A DNA stretch of 64,000 nt from Superficieibacter sp. HKU1. GTDB lineage: Bacteria > Pseudomonadota > Gammaproteobacteria > Enterobacterales > Enterobacteriaceae. The position numbers and the translations under genes were made by a program. Below the pieces are notes generated by a model. It made no database searches. It worked only from the letters and a program-made list of their open reading frames with translations, and was not told the origin of the DNA. Shown piece after piece: positions 53,172-62,660 of the stretch; positions within the stretch are counted from its first letter, which is position 1; each line of letters starts with the position of its first letter. The DNA lies in assembly GCF_029319185.1 (NCBI RefSeq), contig NZ_CP119754.1, forward strand, positions 992,001-1,056,000. Reading direction: 5' to 3'.

Positions 53172-53996
53172 TTAGTCGATAGTACGCAGCAGTTCGTTGA
53201 TGCCTACCTTGCCACGCGTTTTCGCGTCAACTTTCTTCACAATAACCGCACAGTACAGGCTGTATTTGCCATCTTTCGACGGCAGGTTACCGGAAACGAC
53301 AACGGAGCCCGCCGGGACGCGGCCATAGTGCACTTCGCCGGTTTCACGATCGTAAATACGGGTGCTCTGACCGATGTAAACGCCCATGGAAATCACGGAG
53401 CCCTCTTCCACGATCACGCCTTCCACGACTTCAGAACGCGCGCCGATAAAGCAGTTATCTTCAATAATCGTTGGGTTGGCCTGTAACGGCTCCAGGACGC
53501 CGCCGATACCAACGCCGCCGGACAGGTGGACGTTTTTGCCGATTTGCGCGCAGGAACCGACGGTGGCCCAGGTATCGACCATCGTGCCTTCATCAACGTA
53601 AGCACCGATGTTGACATAGGACGGCATCAGCACGGTATTGCGGGCAATGAATGCCCCCTGACGTACGGCGGCGGGCGGCACCACGCGGAAGCCTTCTTTC
53701 TGAAAGCGCGCCTGGTCGTAATCGGCGAATTTCATCGGCACTTTATCGAAGTAGCGGCTTTCCGCACCGTCGATAACCTGGTTATCGTTAATCCGGAAAG
53801 AGAGCAGGACCGCTTTCTTCAACCACTGATGCGTGATCCACTGGCCGTCGATTTTTTCTGCGACACGCAGCGCGCCGGAATCCAGCAGGGATATCACCTG
53901 ATTAACCGCTTCGCGGGTAACGGTATCCACATTTGTCGGCGTAATATCGGCGCGACGCTCAAAAGCGGTCTCAATAACGTTCTGTAACTGCTGCAT
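53172..53996 (-). CDS. dapD: Tetrahydrodipicolinate N-succinyltransferase
   Basis: Lysine and diaminopimelate pathway enzyme, 274 residues, left-handed beta-helix of hexapeptide repeats (NIGAYVDEGTMVDTWATVGS, IGARSEVVEGVIVEEGSVI). Divided from glnD by 30 bases. Confidence 0.98.
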   Translation of the reverse strand: MQQLQNVIETAFERRADITPTNVDTVTREAVNQVISLLDSGALRVAEKIDGQWITHQWLKKAVLLSFRINDNQVIDGAESRYFDKVPMKFADYDQARFQKEGFRVVPPAAVRQGAFIARNTVLMPSYVNIGAYVDEGTMVDTWATVGSCAQIGKNVHLSGGVGIGGVLEPLQANPTIIEDNCFIGARSEVVEGVIVEEGSVISMGVYIGQSTRIYDRETGEVHYGRVPAGSVVVSGNLPSKDGKYSLYCAVIVKKVDAKTRGKVGINELLRTID

Positions 53997-54026
53997 TGTT
54001 AAACTCTTTCCATATAAATAAACACA

Positions 54027-56702
54027 CTACCCTTTATCGTTTGGATTGAGGGCCTCTGTCAACCGTTGTTGCACCTCAAGTTGCAGGGCATTATTAAGGC
54101 CGCGCCGGTCCGCCGTGGCGATTATGAATAAATCTTCTACTCGCTCGCCAATGGTTGTAATTCGGGCGCCGTGAAGCGAAATTCCCAGATCGGCAAAAAT
54201 TTGCCCGACCCGTGCCAGCAGGCCAGGCTGGTCGAGGGCGATAAGCTCCATAAATGATTTTCTGTCGGTATGCGTAGGCAGAAAATTCACCTCGGTTTCC
54301 ACGGTAAAGTGGCGAAGTTTCGCGGGCTGACGACGCGGTTGCGGCGGCTGCCAGCTGCGCTGGGTAATCGCCTGCTCCAGGCCAACGCGGATCGCTTCAT
54401 GACGGTCCGGCGACAGCGGGCTGCCGTCCGGCTCCAGAACAATAAAGGTATCCATCGCCATCCCGTCGCGGGTGGTAAAAATCTGTGCGTCGTGGACGCT
54501 CAGGTTGCGCCGGTCCAGCTCCGCACAGACGGCGGCAAACAGGTAAGGGCGGTCCGGGCTCCAGATAAAAATCTCGGTGCCGCCGCGCGTCGCCTGCGGA
54601 CTCAGCAGGATCATCGGTTTGCTGAGATCGTGCTGCAGCAGATGACGCGCATGCCAGGCGAGCTGATTTGGGCTATGGCGCACGAAGTAATTTGCGCGAC
54701 AGCGGGACCAAATCTGATGCAGCGATTCCTCATTGATATTGTCCATGCGCAACAGGGCCAGCGCCTGAAGCTGATGGTGACGCACCCGTTCGCGCATGTC
54801 AGGCGTATTCTGCATGCCGCGGCGCAGCTGTTTTTCGGTGGCGAAATACAACTCGCGCAGCAGGCTCTGCTTCCAGCTGTTCCACAGCGTTTCGTTGGTG
54901 GCGCAGATATCGGCGACGGTCAGGCAGACGAGGAAGCGCAGACGGTTTTCCGTCTGCACCTCTTCAGCAAACTGCTTGATGACTTCCGGATCCTGAATAT
55001 CGCGGCGCTGGGCCGTGACCGACATCAGCAGATGATGGCGCACCAGCCAGGCGACCAGCTGCGTCTCGCGGGAATTCAGCCCGTGCAGTTCGGCAAAAGT
55101 CAGCACGTCCTGCGCCCCGAGCACGGAATGGTCGCCGCCGCGGCCTTTGGCGATATCGTGGAAAAGGGCGGCAATCAGGATCAGTTCCGGATGGCTCAGG
55201 CGCGGCCAGAGGTCGACGCACAGCGGATGGCGCTGGCGCGTCTCTTCCCGGGCAAAGCTTTCCAGTTTTAGCATCACCCGGATGGTGTGCTCATCCACGG
55301 TGTAGGCATGGAAAAGATCGAACTGCATCTGACCGACAATATGCGACCACTGCGGCATATAGGCCCACAATACGCTGTGGCGGTGCATCGGCAGCAGGCC
55401 GCGACTGACCGCGCCCGGATGGCGCAGCATACTCAAAAATAGCGTCCGGGCTTCGGGTATATAGCACAGCGGCTGTTTCAGATGACGGCGGGCATGGCGC
55501 AAATGGCGCAGCGTCGTGGAATAAATGCCGGTGATCGTGCTGTTGCGCACCATGGTGTAAAACATGCGCAGGATCGCTTCCGGTTCGCGGATGAACAGCG
55601 TTTCGTCGCGCAAATCAATCAGGGTGCCGCGCAACTGGAATTCATCATCGATGGGGCGCGGTTTTTCATCCGCAGGCAGAGCCAGGATCGCCTCATCAAA
55701 CAGTTGCAGCAGCATATGGTTAAGTTCGCCGACCCGCCGGGTGACGCGGAAAAAATCCTTCATCATCCGCTCAACCGGCTCATTGCCTTCCCCATCGTAA
55801 TTCAGGCGCTGGGCGACGCTAAGCTGCCGATCAAACAGCAGGCGGTTATCATAGCGCGTCACCACTAAATGCAGGGCAAAGCGGATGCGCCACAGGATAT
55901 GCAGGCATTCGTTAAGTTCCGCACGCTCAGCGGAGGTTAAAAAACCGAAGCCGACCATCTCGTCGAGTGAGGTCGCGCCAAAATGGCGGCGGGCGACCCA
56001 TTGTAAGGTGTGAATATCGCGCAGGCCGCCGGGGCTGCTTTTGATATCCGGCTCCAGATTATAGCTGGTGCCGTGGTAGCGCTGGTGACGAACGTTTTGT
56101 TCCTCCACCTTGGCGGCGAAAAATGTCGCCGAGGGCCAGAAGCCTTCGCTGAAGATGTGTTTTTGCAGTTCGAGGAACAGGGCTACGTCGCCGATCAGCA
56201 GGCGCGTTTCAATCAGGTTGGTGGCGACAGTGAGATCGGAAAGCCCTTCCAGCAGACACTCTTCCAGCGTGCGCACGCTGTGTCCCACCTCCAGCTTGAC
56301 GTCCCACAGCAGGGTCAACAGCTCACCGACTTTTTGCGCATGATCGTCCGACAATTTTTTGCGGCTTAAAATCAGCAGATCGATATCGGAAAGGGGATGC
56401 AGTTCGCCGCGACCGTAGCCGCCGACCGCCACCAGCGCAACGTCGCCGATTTGCCCGAAGCCGTAATGCAACCACAGCCGCTGTAAAAGCTGATCGATAA
56501 ATTCGGTGCGCGCGTCAATCAGTTGCTCAGCGGAAATGCCGCTGTCAAAGGCCGAGCCAAGCCAGTGCTGGAAGCGATCGATGCGCGATTTGATTTCTGC
56601 ACATACCAGCAACTCTTCCGGCCATGCGCCCGGATGTTCAGGCTGATCGGGCAGGGTGGGAAGGGCCGTATTCGCGTACTGTTCAGGTAAGGTGTAACTC
56701 AT
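54027..56702 (-). CDS. glnD: [Protein-PII] uridylyltransferase/uridylyl-removing enzyme
   Basis: Nitrogen sensor that modifies GlnB and GlnK; 891 residues. Nucleotidyltransferase motif GGYGRGELHPLSDID, HD domain (FHDIAKGRGGDHS), and two C-terminal ACT domains (FIWSPDRPYLFAAVCAEL; LIALDQPGLLARVGQIF). All are intact. Confidence 0.98.
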   Translation of the reverse strand: MSYTLPEQYANTALPTLPDQPEHPGAWPEELLVCAEIKSRIDRFQHWLGSAFDSGISAEQLIDARTEFIDQLLQRLWLHYGFGQIGDVALVAVGGYGRGELHPLSDIDLLILSRKKLSDDHAQKVGELLTLLWDVKLEVGHSVRTLEECLLEGLSDLTVATNLIETRLLIGDVALFLELQKHIFSEGFWPSATFFAAKVEEQNVRHQRYHGTSYNLEPDIKSSPGGLRDIHTLQWVARRHFGATSLDEMVGFGFLTSAERAELNECLHILWRIRFALHLVVTRYDNRLLFDRQLSVAQRLNYDGEGNEPVERMMKDFFRVTRRVGELNHMLLQLFDEAILALPADEKPRPIDDEFQLRGTLIDLRDETLFIREPEAILRMFYTMVRNSTITGIYSTTLRHLRHARRHLKQPLCYIPEARTLFLSMLRHPGAVSRGLLPMHRHSVLWAYMPQWSHIVGQMQFDLFHAYTVDEHTIRVMLKLESFAREETRQRHPLCVDLWPRLSHPELILIAALFHDIAKGRGGDHSVLGAQDVLTFAELHGLNSRETQLVAWLVRHHLLMSVTAQRRDIQDPEVIKQFAEEVQTENRLRFLVCLTVADICATNETLWNSWKQSLLRELYFATEKQLRRGMQNTPDMRERVRHHQLQALALLRMDNINEESLHQIWSRCRANYFVRHSPNQLAWHARHLLQHDLSKPMILLSPQATRGGTEIFIWSPDRPYLFAAVCAELDRRNLSVHDAQIFTTRDGMAMDTFIVLEPDGSPLSPDRHEAIRVGLEQAITQRSWQPPQPRRQPAKLRHFTVETEVNFLPTHTDRKSFMELIALDQPGLLARVGQIFADLGISLHGARITTIGERVEDLFIIATADRRGLNNALQLEVQQRLTEALNPNDKG

Positions 56703-56736
56703 CGTCGCGCCACCTATAAGAAAAAATGATGACCAT

Positions 56737-56760
56737 TAAAAAAGCCGGCGTTTGCCGGCT
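56737..56760 (-). terminator. Terminator after map
   Basis: Leftward stem AGCCGGC / GCCGGCT with AAAC loop followed by TTTTTT, between map and glnD. Confidence 0.88.
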
Positions 56761-56765
56761 TTGTC

Positions 56766-57560
56766 TTATTCGTCGTGCGAGAGTATCGCCGGGATGGTGT
56801 CATCCTTACGCAGCGTCAGAATTTCGCAGCCGTTCCCGGTCACCACAATAGTATGTTCGTACTGCGCCGACAAGCTCCGGTCTTTAGTCTTCACCGTCCA
56901 GCCGTCTTTCATACTGCGGATCTCTTTTTTACCGGCGTTGACCATCGGTTCGATGGTAAATGTCATGCCCGGCTTGAGCACAACGTCGGTCTCTCTGGAG
57001 TCATAGTGCAGTACCTGCGGTTCCTCATGGAAGCCGCGGCCAATGCCGTGCCCACAATATTCGCGCACCACGGAGAAGCCTTCCGCCTCAACAAATTTCT
57101 GGATCGCCGCGCCAATCTCGCGCAGGTTAATGCCCGGCTTCACCATCTTCAGCGCCAGATACAGGCTTTGCTGAGTCACGCGGCACAAACGCTCGCCGAG
57201 GATAGTGGGTTTGCCCACGATAAACATTTTTGAGGTGTCGCCGTGAAACTCATCTTTAATCACCGTGACATCAATATTTACAACGTCGCCATCTTTCAGC
57301 AGTTTGCCGTCGTCCGGAATGCCGTGGCATACCACTTCATTAATAGAAATACAGACCGATTTCGGGAAGCCGTGATAGTTGAGGCAGGCCGATACCGCTT
57401 TCTGTTCATTGACGATGTAATCGTTGCAAATACGGTCCAGCTCGCCGGTGCTGACGCCCGGTTTAACGTAGGGTTCGATCATTTCCAGCACCTCGGCGGC
57501 CAGGCGGCCCGCGACGCGCATTTTTTCAATGTCTTCAGCTGTCTTGATAGAAATAGCCAT
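56766..57560 (-). CDS. map: Methionine aminopeptidase type I
   Basis: Removes N-terminal Met; 264 residues from ATG 57560. The dinuclear metal site is spread over DVVNIDVT, FHGDTSKM, GHGIGRGFHEEP and the late Glu in EHTIVV. Open codons upstream of MAISIKT are non-family. Divergent from rpsB. Confidence 0.98.
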   Translation of the reverse strand: MAISIKTAEDIEKMRVAGRLAAEVLEMIEPYVKPGVSTGELDRICNDYIVNEQKAVSACLNYHGFPKSVCISINEVVCHGIPDDGKLLKDGDVVNIDVTVIKDEFHGDTSKMFIVGKPTILGERLCRVTQQSLYLALKMVKPGINLREIGAAIQKFVEAEGFSVVREYCGHGIGRGFHEEPQVLHYDSRETDVVLKPGMTFTIEPMVNAGKKEIRSMKDGWTVKTKDRSLSAQYEHTIVVTGNGCEILTLRKDDTIPAILSHDE

Positions 57561-57683
57561 GGATGGTGTCCAGTAGCGTCGAGTATTTCGACAATAATTG
57601 TGTATTAGTGATGTCAATGTTAACAGTCTGAAGCATGGCCTGCCAAATTGAGAATGATTAAGCGCACTCGTCGCCAACAACTG

Positions 57684-57713
57684 TTGGAGTCTGTAGCGGA
57701 TTTATGGTATAAA
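57684..57713 (+). promoter_or_regulatory. Candidate rpsB promoter
   Basis: TTGGAG at 57684 and TATAAA at 57708 with an 18-base spacer. The transcript would start near 57720, matching the expected 5' end of the t44 leader RNA. Confidence 0.65.
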
Positions 57714-57719
57714 GCGCGC

Positions 57720-57858
57720 CGGACTTCCGATCTCATTTCGTATACACAGAATGGACGGAAGCGACAAATCTCACTTTGTGTAACAACACACACGTATCGA
57801 CACATATTCCGGGGTGCCCTTTGGGGTCGGTAATATGGGATGCGTGGAGGCTTAACCC
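57720..57858 (+). ncRNA. tff: t44 (tff) RNA / rpsB leader
   Basis: In E. coli a 136-nt RNA (t44/tff) covers the rpsB leader and ends 26 bases before rpsB. The same position here follows the promoter at 57684-57713. The 3' part shows a TATGGG / CCCATA inverted repeat (57834-57861), likely part of the S2 autoregulatory structure. Bounds are by analogy. Confidence 0.55.
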
Positions 57859-57884
57859 CATACTTTATATAGAGGTTTTAAATC

Positions 57885-58610
57885 ATGGCAACTGTTTCCA
57901 TGCGCGACATGCTCAAAGCTGGTGTTCACTTCGGTCACCAGACCCGTTACTGGAACCCGAAAATGAAGCCTTTCATCTTCGGCGCGCGTAACAAAGTGCA
58001 CATCATCAACCTTGAGCAGACTGTACCGATGTTCAACGACGCTCTGGCTGAACTGAACAAGATCGCCTCTCGCAAAGGTAAAATCCTTTTCGTTGGTACT
58101 AAACGCGCTGCAAGCGAAGCGGTGAAAGATGCTGCTAACAGCTGCGACCAGTTCTTCGTGAACCATCGCTGGTTGGGCGGTATGCTGACTAACTGGAAAA
58201 CCGTTCGTCAGTCCATCAAACGTCTGAAAGACCTGGAAACTCAGTCTCAGGACGGCACTTTCGAGAAGCTGACCAAGAAAGAAGCGCTGATGCGCACCCG
58301 TGAGCTGGACAAACTGGAAAACAGCCTGGGCGGTATCAAAGACATGGGCGGTCTGCCGGACGCTCTGTTCGTTATCGATGCTGACCACGAGCACATTGCT
58401 ATCAAAGAAGCAAACAACCTGGGTATCCCGGTATTTGCTATCGTTGATACCAACTCCGATCCGGACGGCGTTGACTTCGTTATCCCGGGTAACGACGATG
58501 CAATCCGCGCTGTTACCCTGTACCTGAGCGCTGTTGCGACCACCGTTCGTGAAGGCCGTTCTCAGGATCTGGCTTCCCAGGCGGAAGAAAGCTTCGTAGA
58601 AGCTGAGTAA
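57885..58610 (+). CDS. rpsB: 30S ribosomal protein S2
   Basis: Ribosomal protein of 241 residues. S2 signatures are the N-terminal MRDMLKAGVHFGHQTRYWNP and LFVIDADHEHIAIKEA. AGAGGT precedes the ATG. Cotranscribed with tsf through a partial terminator. Confidence 0.99.
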   Translation: MATVSMRDMLKAGVHFGHQTRYWNPKMKPFIFGARNKVHIINLEQTVPMFNDALAELNKIASRKGKILFVGTKRAASEAVKDAANSCDQFFVNHRWLGGMLTNWKTVRQSIKRLKDLETQSQDGTFEKLTKKEALMRTRELDKLENSLGGIKDMGGLPDALFVIDADHEHIAIKEANNLGIPVFAIVDTNSDPDGVDFVIPGNDDAIRAVTLYLSAVATTVREGRSQDLASQAEESFVEAE

Positions 58611-58662
58611 TAAGGAAAGCTCTTTCGAGCCCTTATAAACCAGGTAGTATCACGTTTGGTTA

Positions 58663-58688
58663 GGGGGCCTGTTAATGGCCCCCTTTTT
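58663..58688 (+). terminator. rpsB-tsf intergenic terminator/attenuator
   Basis: Stem GGGGGCC / GGCCCCC, loop TGTTAAT, then five T. In E. coli partial termination at this place is a known feature of the operon. Confidence 0.85.
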
Positions 58689-58746
58689 CACTTTTAAATC
58701 TGTTCGGTCTGTGGCCGGGCAGGTATCATCTCCCGAGGATTTTAGA

Positions 58747-59598
58747 ATGGCTGAAATTACCGCATCCCTGGTAAAAGAGCTGCGCGAGCGTACTGGCGCA
58801 GGCATGATGGATTGCAAAAAAGCGCTGACCGAAGCGAACGGCGACATCGAGCTGGCAATCGAAAACATGCGTAAATCTGGCGCGATCAAAGCGGCGAAAA
58901 AAGCAGGCAACGTGGCTGCTGACGGCGTGATCATCACTAAGATCGACGGCAACTACGGCATCATTCTGGAAGTTAACTGCCAGACTGACTTCGTTGCAAA
59001 AGATGCTGGCTTCCAGGCGTTTGCTAACAAAGTTCTGGACGCTGCTGTTGCTGGCAAAATCACTGACGTTGAAGTGCTGAAGGCACAGTTCGAAGAAGAA
59101 CGTGTGGCTCTGGTCGCTAAAATCGGTGAAAACATCAATATCCGCCGTGTCGCTTCTCTGGAAGGCAACGTTCTGGGTTCATACCAGCACGGTGCGCGCA
59201 TCGGTGTTCTGGTTGCGGCAACTGGCGCTGACGAAGAGCTGGTTAAGCACCTGGCAATGCACATTGCTGCGAGCAAGCCGGAATTCGTTAAGCCGGAAGA
59301 CGTGTCTGCTGACGTGGTAGAAAAAGAATTCCAGGTACAGTTGGACATCGCCATGCAGTCTGGCAAGCCGAAAGAAATCGCAGAGAAAATGGTTGAAGGC
59401 CGTATGAAGAAATTCACCGGCGAAGTGTCTCTGACCGGTCAGCCTTTCGTTATGGATCCGAGCAAAACGGTTGGTCAGCTGCTGAAAGAGCACAATGCTG
59501 ACGTAACGGGTTTCATCCGCTTCGAAGTGGGTGAAGGCATCGAAAAAGTTGAGTCTGACTTCGCAGCAGAAGTTGCTGCCATGTCCAAGCAGTCTTAA
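58747..59598 (+). CDS. tsf: Elongation factor Ts
   Basis: Nucleotide exchange factor for EF-Tu; 283 residues from ATG 58747 (MAEITASLVKEL). The TDFV motif (NCQTDFVAKD) that contacts EF-Tu is intact. The 24 upstream codons in frame cover the attenuator and are ignored. Confidence 0.99.
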   Translation: MAEITASLVKELRERTGAGMMDCKKALTEANGDIELAIENMRKSGAIKAAKKAGNVAADGVIITKIDGNYGIILEVNCQTDFVAKDAGFQAFANKVLDAAVAGKITDVEVLKAQFEEERVALVAKIGENINIRRVASLEGNVLGSYQHGARIGVLVAATGADEELVKHLAMHIAASKPEFVKPEDVSADVVEKEFQVQLDIAMQSGKPKEIAEKMVEGRMKKFTGEVSLTGQPFVMDPSKTVGQLLKEHNADVTGFIRFEVGEGIEKVESDFAAEVAAMSKQS

Positions 59599-59607
59599 TT
59601 TTTACAA

Positions 59608-59635
59608 GCAGCCGCCTGAGGGCGGCTTCTTTTTG
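59608..59635 (+). terminator. Terminator after tsf
   Basis: Stem GCCGCC / GGCGGC with TGAG loop, followed by TTCTTTTT. Confidence 0.85.
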
Positions 59636-59743
59636 TACCCGTCTTGTAAAATCAGCCAAACCCTATAGGGATAGCGCTGAAATGCGACGTACAATGTCGC
59701 CAGAATTCATTCATTTACTCGTTGACAGTCTCAGGAAAGAAAC

Positions 59744-60469
59744 ATGGCTACCAATGCAAAACCCGTCTATAAACGCATTCTGCTTAAGCTAAGTGGTGAA
59801 GCTCTACAGGGTTCGGAAGGCTTCGGTATTGATGCAAGCATACTCGATCGTATGGCTCAGGAAATCAAAGAGCTGGTGGAACTGGGCATTCAGGTTGGGG
59901 TGGTTATTGGCGGCGGTAACCTGTTCCGTGGGGCGGGTCTGGCGAAAGCGGGTATGAACCGCGTTGTGGGCGACCACATGGGCATGCTGGCGACGGTGAT
60001 GAACGGCCTCGCGATGCGTGACGCGCTCCATCGCGCCTATGTGAACGCCCGCCTGATGTCAGCGATTCCGCTAAACGGCGTATGTGACAATTACAGCTGG
60101 GCGGAGGCGATTAGCCTGCTGCGTAATAATCGCGTGGTGATCCTCTCTGCGGGTACCGGCAATCCATTCTTTACTACCGATTCCGCTGCCTGCCTGCGCG
60201 GTATCGAAATTGAAGCGGACGTAGTGCTGAAAGCAACGAAAGTTGACGGTGTATTTACCGCCGATCCGGCAAAAGATCCGGCGGCGACGATGTACGATCA
60301 GCTGTCGTATAACGAAGTGCTGGATAAAGAACTGAAAGTCATGGATCTGGCCGCGTTTACGCTGGCTCGCGACCATAAACTGCCGATTCGTGTCTTCAAC
60401 ATGAACAAACCCGGTGCCCTGCGCCGCGTGGTCATGGGCGAAAAAGAAGGCACATTGATCACGGAATAA
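59744..60469 (+). CDS. pyrH: UMP kinase
   Basis: Makes UDP; 241 residues of the amino-acid-kinase fold. Motifs KLSGEALQG, VVIGGGNLFRGAG and the late AGTGNPFFTTDSAA. The gene has its own gap to tsf (145 bases) and probably its own promoter. Confidence 0.98.
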   Translation: MATNAKPVYKRILLKLSGEALQGSEGFGIDASILDRMAQEIKELVELGIQVGVVIGGGNLFRGAGLAKAGMNRVVGDHMGMLATVMNGLAMRDALHRAYVNARLMSAIPLNGVCDNYSWAEAISLLRNNRVVILSAGTGNPFFTTDSAACLRGIEIEADVVLKATKVDGVFTADPAKDPAATMYDQLSYNEVLDKELKVMDLAAFTLARDHKLPIRVFNMNKPGALRRVVMGEKEGTLITE

Positions 60470-60623
60470 TTTCCGTAGAGGCCAAATCCGGGTAAGATCC
60501 CGCTTCAATTACGCTGGCCGCTTACCCGGTGGCATATTATAAACAGGACTATACTTAGCATACCGCGCCTGGCGGAGTGCTACCGTCTGGTCTGTCTGAG
60601 ACAAGTTTTCAAGGATTCGTAAC

Positions 60624-61181
60624 GTGATTAGCGATATCAGAAAAGATGCTGAAGTACGCATGGACAAATGCGTTGAAGCGTTCAAAAACCAAATCAGCAA
60701 AATTCGTACTGGCCGCGCTTCCCCAAGCCTGCTGGACGGCATTATTGTTGAATATTATGGTGCGCCAACCCCGCTGCGTCAGCTGGCTAACGTCACCGTA
60801 GAAGACTCCCGCACGCTGAAAATCAACGTTTTCGACCGTAGCCTGAGCGCCGCCGTTGAAAAAGCCATCATGGCCTCGGATCTCGGTCTGAATCCAAGCT
60901 CTGCCGGCAGCGATATTCGCGTTCCGCTTCCCCCGCTGACTGAAGAGCGTCGTCGCGATCTGACGAAGATCGTCCGTGGTGAAGCCGAGCAGGCGCGTGT
61001 TGCCGTACGTAACGTACGCCGTGATGCTAACGACAAAGTCAAAGCGCTGCTGAAAGACAAAGAAATCAGTGAAGATGATGATCGTCGTTCTCAGGACGAC
61101 GTGCAGAAAATGACCGACGTCGCCATCAAGAAAGTGGATGCGGCGCTGGCAGAAAAAGAAGCGGAACTGATGCAGTTCTGA
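60624..61181 (+). CDS. frr: Ribosome recycling factor
   Basis: Splits post-termination ribosomes with EF-G; 185 residues, long three-helix bundle plus a beta/alpha domain. RTGRASPSLLDGI and RRDLTKIVRGEAEQARVAVRN are the RRF signatures. Start: GTG at 60624 after AAGGAT. Confidence 0.97.
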   Translation: MISDIRKDAEVRMDKCVEAFKNQISKIRTGRASPSLLDGIIVEYYGAPTPLRQLANVTVEDSRTLKINVFDRSLSAAVEKAIMASDLGLNPSSAGSDIRVPLPPLTEERRRDLTKIVRGEAEQARVAVRNVRRDANDKVKALLKDKEISEDDDRRSQDDVQKMTDVAIKKVDAALAEKEAELMQF

Positions 61182-61198
61182 TCTGCCTTGATAATCTG

Positions 61199-61250
61199 AA
61201 CGCCGTACAGAGAGCCTGAGAAGGCTTTGCTGGCGGCGTTTTGCTTTTTG
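61199..61250 (+). terminator. Hairpin with T runs between frr and dxr
   Basis: Outer stem AACGCCG / CGGCGTT, inner stem AGAGCCT / AGGCTT, followed by TTGCTTTTTG. It probably ends frr transcripts in part. Confidence 0.7.
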
Positions 61251-61274
61251 TCTTACCTCTCTTCTGGACGCCTC

Positions 61275-62471
61275 ATGAAGCAATTAACCGTTCTGGGTTC
61301 GACCGGTTCTATCGGGTGCAGCACGCTTGACGTGGTTCGCCACAATCCTGAAGTCTTCTCTGTCGCCGCTCTGGTCGCGGGCAAAAACGTTGAGCGTATG
61401 GCACAGCAGTGCCTGGAGTTTTCTCCCCGTTACGCCGTGATGGACGACATGCAAAGCGCGCGGACGTTAAAAGCGATGTTAAGCGAGCACGGCAGCCGTA
61501 CCGAGGTGCTTAGCGGCCAACAGGCAGCCAGCGATATGGCCGCGCTGGATGAGGTCGATCAGGTGATGGCCGCGATTGTCGGCGCTGCCGGGCTGGTGCC
61601 TACGCTTGCGGCAATTCGGGCGGGAAAAACGGTGCTGTTAGCGAATAAAGAATCGCTGGTGACCTGTGGACGCTTGTTTATGGACGCCGTACAGCAGAGC
61701 AAAGCGCGATTATTGCCGGTAGATAGCGAACATAACGCCATTTTTCAGAGTTTACCGGAAACAATTCAACACAACCTGGGATACGCTGATCTCAAGGAGA
61801 ATGGAGTTGCCTCTATTCTGCTTACTGGATCGGGTGGTCCATTTCGTGAGACGGCAATCTCAGCGCTGGCGGCAATGACGCCGGATCAGGCCTGCCGTCA
61901 TCCGAACTGGTCGATGGGGCGTAAAATCTCCGTTGATTCGGCCACCATGATGAATAAAGGTCTGGAATACATTGAAGCCCGCTGGTTGTTTAACGCCTCA
62001 GCGCAGCAGATGGAAGTTTTAATCCATCCGCAGTCGGTGATTCATTCGATGGTTCGCTATCGTGATGGCAGCGTGCTGGCTCAGCTTGGCGAGCCGGATA
62101 TGCGCACGCCCATCGCGCATACGATGGGCTGGCCGGGGCGCGTTGCTTCCGGGGTGAAGCCGCTGGATTTCTGTAAACTGAGCCAGTTAACGTTCGCCAC
62201 GCCTGATTACGATCGCTATCCGTGCCTGAAACTGGCCATGGATGCGTTTGAGCAGGGGCAGGCGTTAACTACCGCGCTGAATGCCGCGAATGAAATCGCG
62301 GTGGCGGCGTTTTTAGCCTCGCAGATCCGCTTCACGGAGATTGCGGCCCTGAATCTGGCGGTGCTGGAACAGGTCGACGCGCAAGAACCGCAAAGCATTG
62401 AGGATGTGCTGGCTGTAGACGCCAGGGCGCGTGAGATCGCACACCGACAGGTGGCACGTCTCGCCAGTTGA
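61275..62471 (+). CDS. dxr: 1-deoxy-D-xylulose 5-phosphate reductoisomerase
   Basis: Second step of the MEP isoprenoid route; 398 residues from ATG 61275. NADPH motif GSTGSIG, metal-site VDSEHNAIFQ and substrate loop ISVDSATMMNKGLE are present. The open frame upstream overlaps the frr terminator. Confidence 0.98.
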   Translation: MKQLTVLGSTGSIGCSTLDVVRHNPEVFSVAALVAGKNVERMAQQCLEFSPRYAVMDDMQSARTLKAMLSEHGSRTEVLSGQQAASDMAALDEVDQVMAAIVGAAGLVPTLAAIRAGKTVLLANKESLVTCGRLFMDAVQQSKARLLPVDSEHNAIFQSLPETIQHNLGYADLKENGVASILLTGSGGPFRETAISALAAMTPDQACRHPNWSMGRKISVDSATMMNKGLEYIEARWLFNASAQQMEVLIHPQSVIHSMVRYRDGSVLAQLGEPDMRTPIAHTMGWPGRVASGVKPLDFCKLSQLTFATPDYDRYPCLKLAMDAFEQGQALTTALNAANEIAVAAFLASQIRFTEIAALNLAVLEQVDAQEPQSIEDVLAVDARAREIAHRQVARLAS

Positions 62472-62660
62472 CGATAATCCGCGCGGGTATCGCTGAGGTA
62501 TTTGTTAGCGCTGTGCTTCAGTGATATAGTCTGCGCCACCTGATTGCAGAAAATTAATAATTTGTAATCACGTGAGCCGTGGTGAAACACGGCTTTTTTA
62601 CGAGAAAGCGTCACTATTCCGGAGCATCGCTAATCCCTTTTCATGGACTAAAAACGCGTT

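Noticed and set aside
54270..55271. 333-codon open frame antisense to glnD
   Set aside because: It lies wholly inside an intact, conserved glnD, has no ribosome site or family features, and such shadows are common in GC-rich genes.
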